Shown piece by piece: positions 41,360-49,882 of a DNA stretch of 64,000 bases. This stretch comes from Polaribacter sp. (GTDB lineage: Bacteria > Bacteroidota > Bacteroidia > Flavobacteriales > Flavobacteriaceae): positions 124,001 through 188,000 of the forward strand of contig NZ_JAHEHX010000021.1 in the NCBI RefSeq assembly GCF_024639685.1, written 5' to 3'. The notes below the pieces were generated by a model, which did no database searches, was not told where the DNA came from, and saw only the letters and a list, made by a program, of their open reading frames with translations. The stretch's first letter is position 1, and every line of letters starts with the position of its first letter. A program made the translations under genes and the position numbers.

Positions 41360-42052
41360 TTATAGATATTGCTTTAATTCATTCAGTGCTGTAATACTTT
41401 CAAAATCTGAATTATCTATAGTCTCATTATCAAAATTACAATGAATTGCTTTTATTCCAGAATTGATTGCTCCATAAATATCTGCTTCAATACTATCTCC
41501 AATCATTATTGAATTATTTTTAGTTGCATTTGCTTTCTCTAGAGCAAATTCAAAAACTCTAGGATTTGGCTTTTTAACACCCACAGATTCTGAGGTAACA
41601 ATCACATCAAAATAATCTAGAATTTTAGAAGACGCCATCTTTTTCGCCTGAATTTCCTCAAATCCATTGGTTATAATGTGCAAGTCATACTTGTCTTTCA
41701 GGTAATCTAGTATTTCGAAAGTACCAGCAAATAAATGGTTAAAATGAGGCAGAAAATTGATATATTCAATAGCTATGATATCTATTAAATCGTCAGATAT
41801 TTCAAAATTAATAGCTTCAAAAGTATTTTTTAGTCTACGATATCTAAGCTCACTCTTTGTAATTTTTTCTTCTCTGTAGAGCCTCCAAAACTCTAAATTT
41901 AAAGGTTTATAGACTTCTAAAAACTTGTCTAAATCAATTATTATTTTTTGTTTTTCAAATACTTTTTGAAAAGCCAAATCAGAATTTTTTTCAAAATCCC
42001 AAAGTGTGTGATCTAAATCAAAAAAAATATGTTGAATCGTGTTTTTTTTCAT
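41360..42052 (-). CDS. yjjG: YjjG-family noncanonical pyrimidine nucleotidase (HAD superfamily)
   Basis: A 230-residue HAD hydrolase of subfamily IA. The nucleophile motif is IFFDLDHTLWDF, motif II is ITNGF, motif III Lys lies before GVKKPNPRVFEFAL, and motif IV is IGDSIEADIYGA. The DLDHTLWDF form and length match YjjG, which dephosphorylates noncanonical pyrimidine nucleotides to protect the pool; this function is inferred. Divergent from the flippase gene, with a 79-nt intergenic region. Confidence 0.88.
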   Translation of the reverse strand: MKKNTIQHIFFDLDHTLWDFEKNSDLAFQKVFEKQKIIIDLDKFLEVYKPLNLEFWRLYREEKITKSELRYRRLKNTFEAINFEISDDLIDIIAIEYINFLPHFNHLFAGTFEILDYLKDKYDLHIITNGFEEIQAKKMASSKILDYFDVIVTSESVGVKKPNPRVFEFALEKANATKNNSIMIGDSIEADIYGAINSGIKAIHCNFDNETIDNSDFESITALNELKQYL

Positions 42053-42110
42053 TGCTTTTTAAAGTTTAGCTTTGTTAATTAAAGTTTTAAAAGGAAAAAC
42101 ATTTTTTATG

Positions 42111-42118
42111 TATTTTTG
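42111..42118 (+). promoter_or_regulatory. -7 box just before the flippase gene
   Basis: TATTTTTG fits the consensus and ends 13 nt before the TTG start at 42132, leaving a leader of only a few bases. Confidence 0.55.
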
Positions 42119-42131
42119 AAAAAAAACACAT

Positions 42132-43382
42132 TTGACTACTAAAGTAAACAAAAAGACGGTATCTTCTTTCTTAAAAAACATTCTTATCATGTTTAGGGGT
42201 ACTTTAATAGCCCAAGCGATAACTGTTTTTATAGGTATTTATATCGCAAAATTGTATGGTGAAAATGCATATGGATATTTTGGTTTTTTTATTAGTATTG
42301 TTAGTGTAAGTTCTATTATTGGTACTCTACAATTAGAAAACTGTATAGTAACTGCAAAATCTAAAGAAGAAAGTAGGCAATGGTTTCGTTTTTTAACTTT
42401 TAGTATACCTATAGTTATAACATTAGTTTTTTTGTTATTAATGTCTTTTTCAATGGTAATTGAATTAGAAAAATTAAATTCTACTATTTTAATTTTGGCT
42501 TTTTTTGGTTCTTTATTAGTTACTTACAATCTTAAGCATCAACACTTATATACCTTTGATAAAAGGTTTTTAATTTTATCTAATACTAAAATTTTCACTG
42601 CCTTTTTCACAGTCTTATTTCAGTATTTATTTTATACCTCTTTTCCAATTTTAGGGTTAATTTATGGATTCTGTATTTCACAATTTACCGTACTGGTTTT
42701 TAACTTTTATCAACATAACAAAAATCTAGGAAAAATAAATTTCAATAAAATTAAAACTGAAATAAAAACCAATTCAAGTATTATTAGCTATTTACTTCCC
42801 TCTAATGTTATAAATAGTCTTGGTCATAATTTAATGCCTATATTAATTTTGTTTTTTTTTGGGGTTGAAAAAGCAGGAGTATATTTTTTTAGTACTAAGA
42901 TTTTAGCTACACCGTTATTTTTAATATCATCCTCTATTTCTCAAGTTTACTTTAAGGAATCTATTGACCTAAAAAAAAATAAAGACAGAAATCTTTTTAA
43001 GAAAACGAAGAAGATAGTTGCTTTAAATTTAGTGTTAATGAGTTGCTTTGTTTTAGTCATAAACACAATTGGAATCTCAATCTTAGAATATTTTTTTGAA
43101 AACCAATGGGCTGATTTAAGAAGCTTTATTTTAATTTTATCTTTTCTAATTATTGCGAGAAGTACTTTTAACCCCATAAGCAGCTTAATTGTAGTTCTAG
43201 ATAAGAATAAAACTGGACTTTTTTTTAATTGCTACTTATTTGCTATAAACTTTATTGCTATTTATTTAGGGGCATTCTTGAATGATATATTAGTTACAGT
43301 AATTGTAGTATCTTTATTTGGTGGAATTGGTTATTTAGTGCTTTTAAATTATTTTTTAAAACAATTAAAAAATAACAAATAG
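42132..43382 (+). CDS. Wzx-like polysaccharide flippase (MATE/MOP superfamily), TTG start
   Basis: A 416-residue membrane protein with about 12 hydrophobic helices. The N-terminal part (VSSFLKNILIMFRGTLIAQA, IGIYIAKLYGENAYGYFGFF) is typical of polysaccharide biosynthesis proteins that move lipid-linked oligosaccharide units across the inner membrane. The acetyltransferase gene starts directly after its stop, forming a two-gene unit. The start TTG at 42132 follows a -7 box by 13 nt. Which glycan is moved cannot be told; no glycosyltransferases or polymerase are in the window. Confidence 0.85.
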   Translation: MTTKVNKKTVSSFLKNILIMFRGTLIAQAITVFIGIYIAKLYGENAYGYFGFFISIVSVSSIIGTLQLENCIVTAKSKEESRQWFRFLTFSIPIVITLVFLLLMSFSMVIELEKLNSTILILAFFGSLLVTYNLKHQHLYTFDKRFLILSNTKIFTAFFTVLFQYLFYTSFPILGLIYGFCISQFTVLVFNFYQHNKNLGKINFNKIKTEIKTNSSIISYLLPSNVINSLGHNLMPILILFFFGVEKAGVYFFSTKILATPLFLISSSISQVYFKESIDLKKNKDRNLFKKTKKIVALNLVLMSCFVLVINTIGISILEYFFENQWADLRSFILILSFLIIARSTFNPISSLIVVLDKNKTGLFFNCYLFAINFIAIYLGAFLNDILVTVIVVSLFGGIGYLVLLNYFLKQLKNNK

Positions 43383-43994
43383 ATGTTTAGAAAATTAGAC
43401 TATATTTTTTTTGGGTGGATTGTGAATTTATTCTATCCTCAATACTTTAGACCAAAATATGGCTATCAACGTTATTATATTTTGTTCTTTCATTATTTTA
43501 TACCTCAAAAAATATTTCGCTTAAATCCAAAAGTGAAATGGCCTGTGCATTTCACTTCAAAAGTATTAGCCCCAGAAAAAATTCAAAAAGGAATTCTATG
43601 TGATCCTGGTGATAATCTCAATAACTATATTCAAGCTAACAATGGAATTATTTTTGGCTCAAACATAGAACTTGGCCCAGGAGTTTCTATCATCTCATCA
43701 AACCATAGAACTGATAATTTAAGAGAGCACAAAAAAGGCAAACCAATTATTATTGGAAATAATGTTTGGATTGGAGCAAACTCAACTATTTTGCCTGAAA
43801 TTACTATCGGTAATAATGTAATCATTGGTGCAAACTCATTGGTTAATAAAGATATTCCAGACAATTCAATTGCAGTTGGCAACCCATGCAAACCAATCAA
43901 AGAAAAAGAAAAATACATTGAAGATTTATCTGAAATTATTTTCAACAAAAATGTCCCAAATAAATATCAAGCATTTTTAAATACTAACGTTTAA
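43383..43994 (+). CDS. Hexapeptide-repeat acyltransferase (WbbJ/LbH family)
   Basis: A 203-residue left-handed beta-helix acetyltransferase. Hexad repeats are clear in the C-terminal half (GSNIELGPGVSIISSNHR, IIIGNNVWIGANSTILPEIT, IGNNVIIGANSLVNKDIPDN, AVGNPCKPIK); the His in SSNHR corresponds to the catalytic His of the family. It presumably O-acetylates a sugar of the polysaccharide handled by the flippase encoded immediately upstream. The 3' end overlaps the convergent FemAB-like gene by 11 nt. Confidence 0.88.
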   Translation: MFRKLDYIFFGWIVNLFYPQYFRPKYGYQRYYILFFHYFIPQKIFRLNPKVKWPVHFTSKVLAPEKIQKGILCDPGDNLNNYIQANNGIIFGSNIELGPGVSIISSNHRTDNLREHKKGKPIIIGNNVWIGANSTILPEITIGNNVIIGANSLVNKDIPDNSIAVGNPCKPIKEKEKYIEDLSEIIFNKNVPNKYQAFLNTNV

Positions 43995-44892
43995 ACAACT
44001 TTATAAAAGCAGGTAGATTATTGTAATTTATTTGTTGATATTCTTTTGTTTCTGATCCAAAACTTAAAAAATAATTAGCGATACTTTTCATAGAAGAGCC
44101 TCCAAAATTAAAGAATTGATATTTGTTATGATACTTTCGAATTGCAGTATGAATCAGGAAAGTATTCTCACCATTTTTTCTGAAATTAAAATCGGTAGAG
44201 GACACTAAAATTGTTACAGTATTTTTATGTTTTAAGAAAAATCCTGAAGCTACTAGATCATTATTATCGTTATAAATAGACAACACCTCTCCTACTTTTT
44301 TTGCAATGCTAATGGTTAATAATTGTAATAAATTAGAATAGTCTTTCTCTACTATAAAAGGCGTTCTTTGCCCTACATTATTCTTAAATAATTGTATCAA
44401 TTTTATAGGATCATCATTCCATTTTAATTGGAGTTCTGCTTTCTCAGCTTTTTGCAAGTCCTTTTTTCTGTCTTTTCTAAAACTCTCTAGTATTTTGTTA
44501 GTATCCCTATTTAGCTCTAAGATTTGCATTTGCCTATTGACTAAAAAAGAAGCCTTTTGCTGAATACTAATACCAGTATTTAATTTACTTTCTGCAAACT
44601 TAAATTTAGAAAACAACACTTTATAAAACTGTTGAAAATCTAAATCCTCATCAACTGAAAAAACACCTAATTCCAATACCCAAAAAGGTGGATACACATA
44701 TTTTACAAAACCTTTTTTACGCCAACAAATAGGCATAACAGCTTTATAATCTTCGAACACTAAAACAGACCAGTTTTCTGCAACAATATCTAAGTACCAA
44801 GAAAATGCATAAACCCTTGATTGAATAGCTTTTTCTATACAAACGTTATATTTAGCGACTTCTAAATCTTCTCTTTTAACGTATTTTACCAT
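43984..44892 (-). CDS. FemAB/GNAT-like acyltransferase-fold protein
   Basis: A 302-residue cytoplasmic protein of the FemAB-like branch of the GNAT superfamily. Seen are the N-terminal SRVYAFSWYLDIVAENW, a central basic helix in FRKDRKKDLQKAEKAEL and the C-terminal LVASGFFLKHKNTVTILV with YHNKYQFFNFGGSSMKSIAN, which matches the second acyltransferase half. Such proteins often lie in capsule and exopolysaccharide loci with an uncertain acceptor. It starts directly after the deacetylase-like gene (abutting at 44892/44893), implying cotranslation. Confidence 0.72.
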   Translation of the reverse strand: MVKYVKREDLEVAKYNVCIEKAIQSRVYAFSWYLDIVAENWSVLVFEDYKAVMPICWRKKGFVKYVYPPFWVLELGVFSVDEDLDFQQFYKVLFSKFKFAESKLNTGISIQQKASFLVNRQMQILELNRDTNKILESFRKDRKKDLQKAEKAELQLKWNDDPIKLIQLFKNNVGQRTPFIVEKDYSNLLQLLTISIAKKVGEVLSIYNDNNDLVASGFFLKHKNTVTILVSSTDFNFRKNGENTFLIHTAIRKYHNKYQFFNFGGSSMKSIANYFLSFGSETKEYQQINYNNLPAFIKLFKR

Positions 44893-46197
44893 CTATGAAG
44901 TTGCAATTTTTAACATAGATTCGTACAAACGTTTCCAACCTTTCCAACGTAAATAATCGCTTAAAGTTTCATTATGAAATAAGGTTATAAATGTACCATT
45001 TACAGCTTTTACCTCATTTCTTAAATCTCTTATTCTACCCAAAGATTGTTTTGGGGTCAGTTTCATATAATCGTTTAAAGTAGTATCCATTAATGCAAAT
45101 GGAAAAACCTTTAAAGGAGTTTGAATTTCAAAATCTAAATCGTAAAAATAAAAAGGAGTACAAGTACCAGCTCTAAAACCTACATTACTTGCATAACCCA
45201 TTGAATAATCTTCCTCTATTTCTAAATCTATTAAAAGTTGATAGGTTTCTGGTAAACTGAATCGTAAATAATGTTGTCTAGAACTTTTTAGTGGTGTGTT
45301 TGTAATGCTCTCTAAACGTTCTTTTTCTTTTTTTATTAAGGCTGAGTTTTGCATCGAAAAATAAGAAGGATGCAAACCAACTCTTGCATAATCTACCATT
45401 TCTTTAATAAGCAATCTGTACTTACTTTTAGCAACGGAAACATTCGTATCAAAGGTGGTATAATCGCCCACTAAGAAAAAGAAAATGGTTTTAACATTAT
45501 AAGTATTTTGTAATCTTAATATCGTATTGAATGTGTGGTAAGGGTCGCTCTTTAAATTTAAATTTACAGCTAACCGACTAACAACATTTAATATCCTAAA
45601 TTTAAATATATCATTGAGGTAACCTCCAACATTTCTCACAAAACTTTTATGCTTGTAAGCAAAAGCATTGTCTATATCTATTGTAGAAATATAATTATAG
45701 TTTCTTTTGCTGTACTCATATTCTGGAAATTTTTCTTTTAAAACTTGTAGAAATTTAAATGCCCAAATATCAACTACAGGTTTTTCTAAAAACCCCTTTT
45801 TAAAAGCTAAACTTTGTTCTGCAGTAAACCTACCATGTTTATCCTTTACGTGAGGTAAATACTCTTCATAACGAGATATTAAATAAAAGCTGGCTGCAAA
45901 AATATCGTATGGAATTGATGATTTTGAATTGGTTGCAAAAAAACAAGGCACATTTTCCCAATTACGAATTATAATATCTAAATCGTTAACACCTTGCTCA
46001 AAAAGTAATTCATTGCTTTTAATAAAAAATTCGTTTCCCAGAGGTGTTTTTGTATAACTAATCTTAGGGCCATTATGTGCAACAAATTCCTCTACTTTAC
46101 TTGTAAAACTAACAGGTATTAATAAAGTTCTTGTTACTATATGTTTAAAAATATAGCGAACTCTAGGTGTTATTTTATGTGAATAAATTAAAATCAT
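44893..46197 (-). CDS. DUF7033 / polysaccharide deacetylase-like protein
   Basis: A 434-residue protein with an N-terminal DUF7033-type domain (ISRYEEYLPHVKDKHGRFTA is characteristic) and a C-terminal NodB-like barrel. The deacetylase-type Asp is in YISTIDIDNAFAYKH near residue 173 and the metal-type His in VGLHPSYFS near 270; FHNE occurs near the end. Homologues in Bacteroidota occur in polysaccharide loci. Activity is plausible but unproven, and the first motif differs from the usual TFDDG. Coupled with the FemAB-like gene. Confidence 0.75.
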   Translation of the reverse strand: MILIYSHKITPRVRYIFKHIVTRTLLIPVSFTSKVEEFVAHNGPKISYTKTPLGNEFFIKSNELLFEQGVNDLDIIIRNWENVPCFFATNSKSSIPYDIFAASFYLISRYEEYLPHVKDKHGRFTAEQSLAFKKGFLEKPVVDIWAFKFLQVLKEKFPEYEYSKRNYNYISTIDIDNAFAYKHKSFVRNVGGYLNDIFKFRILNVVSRLAVNLNLKSDPYHTFNTILRLQNTYNVKTIFFFLVGDYTTFDTNVSVAKSKYRLLIKEMVDYARVGLHPSYFSMQNSALIKKEKERLESITNTPLKSSRQHYLRFSLPETYQLLIDLEIEEDYSMGYASNVGFRAGTCTPFYFYDLDFEIQTPLKVFPFALMDTTLNDYMKLTPKQSLGRIRDLRNEVKAVNGTFITLFHNETLSDYLRWKGWKRLYESMLKIATS

Positions 46198-46267
46198 TGT
46201 CTTTGTTAATTAGCAGCCTAACTGCCTGTTTACAATAAATTACAGACTATATCTGCGAACTTATTTA

Positions 46268-46921
46268 CTACAAAACTCCCTCATCTGCAAAGCTAAAATA
46301 CCATTTTTCGGTAATTATAAGATGGTCTAAGAGTTTTATATCTAAAGTTGAACCAGCTAATCTTATTTTTTCTGTAAGTTGTTTATCTGCTTGGCTTGGT
46401 TCTAATTTTCCTGAGGGATGATTATGGCACACAATCATACCTACAGATGCTAATTCTAAAGCCCTCTTAAACAACAATCTAACATCTACAATTGTAGCTG
46501 TTAATCCTCCTTTACTCATTTGGCTTTTTGCTAAAACTTTATTTGAATTGTTTAAAAATAACACCCAAAACTCTTCATGTTCTAAATCTCCAATAATGGG
46601 TTGCATTAAATCAAATACTGCTTTACTGCTTGTAATTTTCGGTTTCTCTAGAGCTGTTTCTAATTGTCTTCTTTTACCCAATTCTAGGGCTGTAATTATA
46701 GAAATTGCTTTTGCCTCTCCTATTCCTTTAAACGTAGAGAGCTTCTCAACTGAAAGTTTGGCGAGTTCGTTTATATTGCCATCAACCGTTTGTAAAATTC
46801 GTTTAGATAAAGCAACTGCACTTTCTTGCCTATTTCCAGAACCTATTAAAATAGCAATTAGTTCTGCATCAGACAAAGTTGTTTTGCCCTTAGCCCAAGA
46901 TTTTATAGTGAGTTTCTTCAT
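46268..46921 (-). CDS. radC: RadC/JAB-domain protein with shortened N-terminus
   Basis: A 217-residue RadC. The helix-hairpin-helix region (STFKGIGEAKAISIITALEL) and the JAMM-type motif (VCHNHPSGKLEPSQAD) are intact, ending WYFSFADEGVL. At the N-terminus the sequence goes from IKSWAKG straight to KTTLSDAELIAILIG; family members normally have a DDRPREKLL-type segment of about a dozen residues here, so an in-frame deletion is likely. An in-frame TAA lies just before the ATG, so no longer start is possible. RadC's role is uncertain despite the DNA repair name. Confidence 0.88.
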   Translation of the reverse strand: MKKLTIKSWAKGKTTLSDAELIAILIGSGNRQESAVALSKRILQTVDGNINELAKLSVEKLSTFKGIGEAKAISIITALELGKRRQLETALEKPKITSSKAVFDLMQPIIGDLEHEEFWVLFLNNSNKVLAKSQMSKGGLTATIVDVRLLFKRALELASVGMIVCHNHPSGKLEPSQADKQLTEKIRLAGSTLDIKLLDHLIITEKWYFSFADEGVL

Positions 46922-46996
46922 AGTTTAATTTTTTCTAAAAATACCAAAAAATCACCTTTAAAAAAGAAAAAACCTTTTTAAAAGAAGTCTTTGTAT

Positions 46997-47012
46997 ACTT
47001 TTGTATCTTTGT
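46997..47012 (+). promoter_or_regulatory. Tandem -7 boxes for trkA-trkH
   Basis: TACTTTTG (46997-47004) and TATCTTTG (47005-47012) are two adjacent exact matches to TAnnTTTG, 22-38 nt before the trkA start. -33 elements are not obvious. Confidence 0.55.
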
Positions 47013-47034
47013 CGACAGTTATTATTATTTTTTT

Positions 47035-48381
47035 ATGAAAATTATTATAGCAGGTGCTGGAGATGTAGGTTTTCATTTAGCAAAATTACTTTCTTATGAA
47101 TCTCAAGATACTTATATCATAGATTTTGATGGGGAAAAATTAAACTACATTAACAACCACCTAGACGTAATTACTCAGAAAGGGGATGCCACTTCAATTA
47201 AATTGTTAAAAGAAATTGGTATTGATTCTGCAGACCTACTTATTGCTGTCACAGATAGTCAAAATACAAATTTTACTATCTCTGTTATTGGTAAATCTTT
47301 AGGAGCTAAAAAAACTATTGCTCGAATTGATAATCCTGAATTTTTAAATGATTGTGAGGTAGATTTCTCAAAGTTTGGTTTAGACTTTATGATATCACCT
47401 CAAGAATTAGCAGCAAATGAAATTAAGTTACTTTTAAATCAATCTTCATTTAACGATACTGTTGCTTTTGAAAGCGGTCTTTTTAATGTTATGGGTACTG
47501 AGCTTAGTTATAAATCTCCACTAGTAGATTTGACCGTTAAAGAAGCTAAGCAAAAGTTCTCTAATGTTGATTTTATTACTATTGCTATTAAACGTGAAAA
47601 TGTTGCACAGACTATAATTCCAAGAGGAGATACTACCTATAAAATAGACGATCAGGTTTATTTTTCTGTACCCAATTATAGTATGCAAGATCTTTACCCT
47701 ATTATCGGAAAAAAACAGTTTGAAATTAAAAATGTACTTATTTTAGGAGGTAGTAGTATTGGAGAAAAAACAGCAAGAAGTCTTTGTGAAGACAACTTTA
47801 AAGTAAAACTAATAGAAAAAAATAGAGAAAAAGCAGAAATATTAGCAGAAACTCTTTGTGATACTTTAGTAATTAACGGAGATGGAAGAGATTTAGAACT
47901 ACTTGAAGAGGAAAACATTAGAGAAACTGATGCTTTTATTGCAGTTACAGGTAACTCTGAAACTAATATTATGTCTTGTTTAGTTGCAAAATCTAAAGGA
48001 GTAAAAAAAACGATTGCTTTGGTAGAAAATATGGACTACATCGATATTTCTCAAACCATAGGTATACAATCTCTAATAAATAAAAAATTAATAGCTGCAA
48101 GTAACATTTTTAAACATATTAGAAAAGGGGAAATTTTAGAATTAGCCAACCTTCATAATATTGATGCTGAAGTCTTTGAATTTGAAGTAAGACCAAATGC
48201 TAAAGTAACTAAACACCCTATTAAAGATTTACGTTTTCCAAGAGAAGCTGTCTTTGGTGGCGTCATAAGAAATGGTAAAGCATTAATGTCTTTCGGAGAT
48301 ATGCAAATACAAAATGGAGATAAAGTAATTGTTTTTTGCCTACCAGAAGCTATAGGAACAGTAGAGCGTTTTTTTAATTAA
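47035..48381 (+). CDS. trkA: Trk potassium uptake protein TrkA
   Basis: A 448-residue cytoplasmic regulator of the Trk channel, made of two RCK repeats. Each begins with a Rossmann nucleotide-binding motif (IIAGAGDVGFHLAKLL at residue ~3 and VLILGGSSIGEKTARSLC at ~235), and each is followed by a TrkA-C domain (for example MGTELSYKSPLVDLTVKEAK and the C-terminal ALMSFGDMQIQNGDKVIVFC). NAD(H)/ATP binding gates TrkH. trkH starts one base after the stop. Confidence 0.95.
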   Translation: MKIIIAGAGDVGFHLAKLLSYESQDTYIIDFDGEKLNYINNHLDVITQKGDATSIKLLKEIGIDSADLLIAVTDSQNTNFTISVIGKSLGAKKTIARIDNPEFLNDCEVDFSKFGLDFMISPQELAANEIKLLLNQSSFNDTVAFESGLFNVMGTELSYKSPLVDLTVKEAKQKFSNVDFITIAIKRENVAQTIIPRGDTTYKIDDQVYFSVPNYSMQDLYPIIGKKQFEIKNVLILGGSSIGEKTARSLCEDNFKVKLIEKNREKAEILAETLCDTLVINGDGRDLELLEEENIRETDAFIAVTGNSETNIMSCLVAKSKGVKKTIALVENMDYIDISQTIGIQSLINKKLIAASNIFKHIRKGEILELANLHNIDAEVFEFEVRPNAKVTKHPIKDLRFPREAVFGGVIRNGKALMSFGDMQIQNGDKVIVFCLPEAIGTVERFFN

Positions 48382-48382
48382 A

Positions 48383-49882
48383 ATGAATAATTTAAACTTT
48401 AAAATCATTTACCGCTTTTTAGGCATAACCGCTATCCTAAATGGCTGTTTCATGTTCATAGCGTTTCCTTTTAGTTTATTTTCTAATGAACAAGAAGCCT
48501 GGGGTATTTTAAATGCTGGTATTATAACTATTTTTATAGGGTTACTTTTGTTCTTTTTTAATAAACCTGCACATAAAAATATTCAGAAAAAAGAAGGGTA
48601 CTTAATTGTAACACTTGGTTGGTTAATTCTATCGATTACAGGAATGTTACCCTATTTATTATCTGGTGCAATTCCTTCTATATCTAATGCTTTTTTTGAG
48701 ACCATATCAGGATACTCTACTACTGGATCGTCTATTTTAACAGATATAGAGTCTATGCCTCGAGGAATATTGTTCTGGAGAAGTGCCACACATTGGATTG
48801 GAGGAATGGGAATTATCGTTTTAACCATAGCCATTTTACCACTTTTAGGTATTGGGGGTATGCAGCTTTTTATGGCTGAAGCTCCTGGCCCATCTGCAGA
48901 TAAACTACATCCTAGAATAACAGACACTGCTAAACGTTTGTATCTTATTTATGTAGTATTAACCTTTGCTGAGTTCTTTTTATTAAAAGCTGCTGGTATG
49001 ACTTGGTTTGATGCTATAAATCATGCTATGGCCACAGTTAGTACAGGTGGGTTTTCAACAAAAAATAGCAGTATTGCTTTTTACAATAATGCACCAATAA
49101 TACAATATATTATTTTATTTTTTATGTTTGTAGCAGGTACTAACTTTATACTTACTTACTTTGCATTAAAGGGAAAAGTGAGAAAAGTGTATGAGAGTGA
49201 AGAGTTCAGATACTACTTCTTCGGAGTTTTTAGTATATCTATTTTAATTGCTATGATTATCATCTTTTTTAAAGATGAAACAATGGTAACTAGTCTTTCT
49301 CACCCTGAAATTTTTGGTAAAACAGAAAGTGCAATCAGACATGCTCTATTTATGGTAACTTCAGTAGTTACAACAACAGGATTTGTTTCTGCAGATTTTA
49401 CAATGTGGAATTATTTTGCAACTGCAATTTTCTTTGCATTATTTTTTACAGGAGGTTCAGCAGGATCTACTAGTGGAGGTGTAAAAGTGGTAAGACATAT
49501 TGTAATGTTAAAAAACAGTTTTTTAGAATTTAAAAAAGCACTTCATCCAAACGCTATATTACCTGTAAGATATGATGGAAAAGCAGTAAATCAAACTATA
49601 GTATTTAATATCATTTCTTTTTTTATTATTTATATGCTTATATTTATAATGGCTTCTGTAACCTTAACTTTATTAGGTTTAGATTTTATTTCTGCATTAG
49701 GAGCAGCTGCTTCTTCTTTAGGTAATATTGGACCTGCAATAGGTTCTGTAAGTCCTGTTGATAATTTTGCGCGTTTAAGTGCACCAGCTAAATGGTTTTG
49801 CTCCTTTTTAATGTTAATAGGTCGTTTAGAACTATTTACGGTTCTTATTTTATTTACACCTTTATTCTGGAGAAAAAATTAA
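48383..49882 (+). CDS. trkH: Trk potassium uptake protein TrkH
   Basis: A 499-residue K+ channel subunit with four M1-P-M2 repeats. Selectivity-filter-like P loops are visible as ETISGYSTTGSSIL, ATVSTGGFSTKNS, TSVVTTTGFVSADF and AASSLGNIGPAIGSV. It transports K+ (with Na+ in relatives) across the inner membrane and forms an operon with trkA. Its stop overlaps the convergent mpl gene by 4 nt. Confidence 0.95.
   Translation: MNNLNFKIIYRFLGITAILNGCFMFIAFPFSLFSNEQEAWGILNAGIITIFIGLLLFFFNKPAHKNIQKKEGYLIVTLGWLILSITGMLPYLLSGAIPSISNAFFETISGYSTTGSSILTDIESMPRGILFWRSATHWIGGMGIIVLTIAILPLLGIGGMQLFMAEAPGPSADKLHPRITDTAKRLYLIYVVLTFAEFFLLKAAGMTWFDAINHAMATVSTGGFSTKNSSIAFYNNAPIIQYIILFFMFVAGTNFILTYFALKGKVRKVYESEEFRYYFFGVFSISILIAMIIIFFKDETMVTSLSHPEIFGKTESAIRHALFMVTSVVTTTGFVSADFTMWNYFATAIFFALFFTGGSAGSTSGGVKVVRHIVMLKNSFLEFKKALHPNAILPVRYDGKAVNQTIVFNIISFFIIYMLIFIMASVTLTLLGLDFISALGAAASSLGNIGPAIGSVSPVDNFARLSAPAKWFCSFLMLIGRLELFTVLILFTPLFWRKN

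Noticed and set aside
46548-46928. A 126-codon plus-strand open frame across radC
   Set aside because: Antisense to radC with its intact JAMM-like motif; no promoter or family features.
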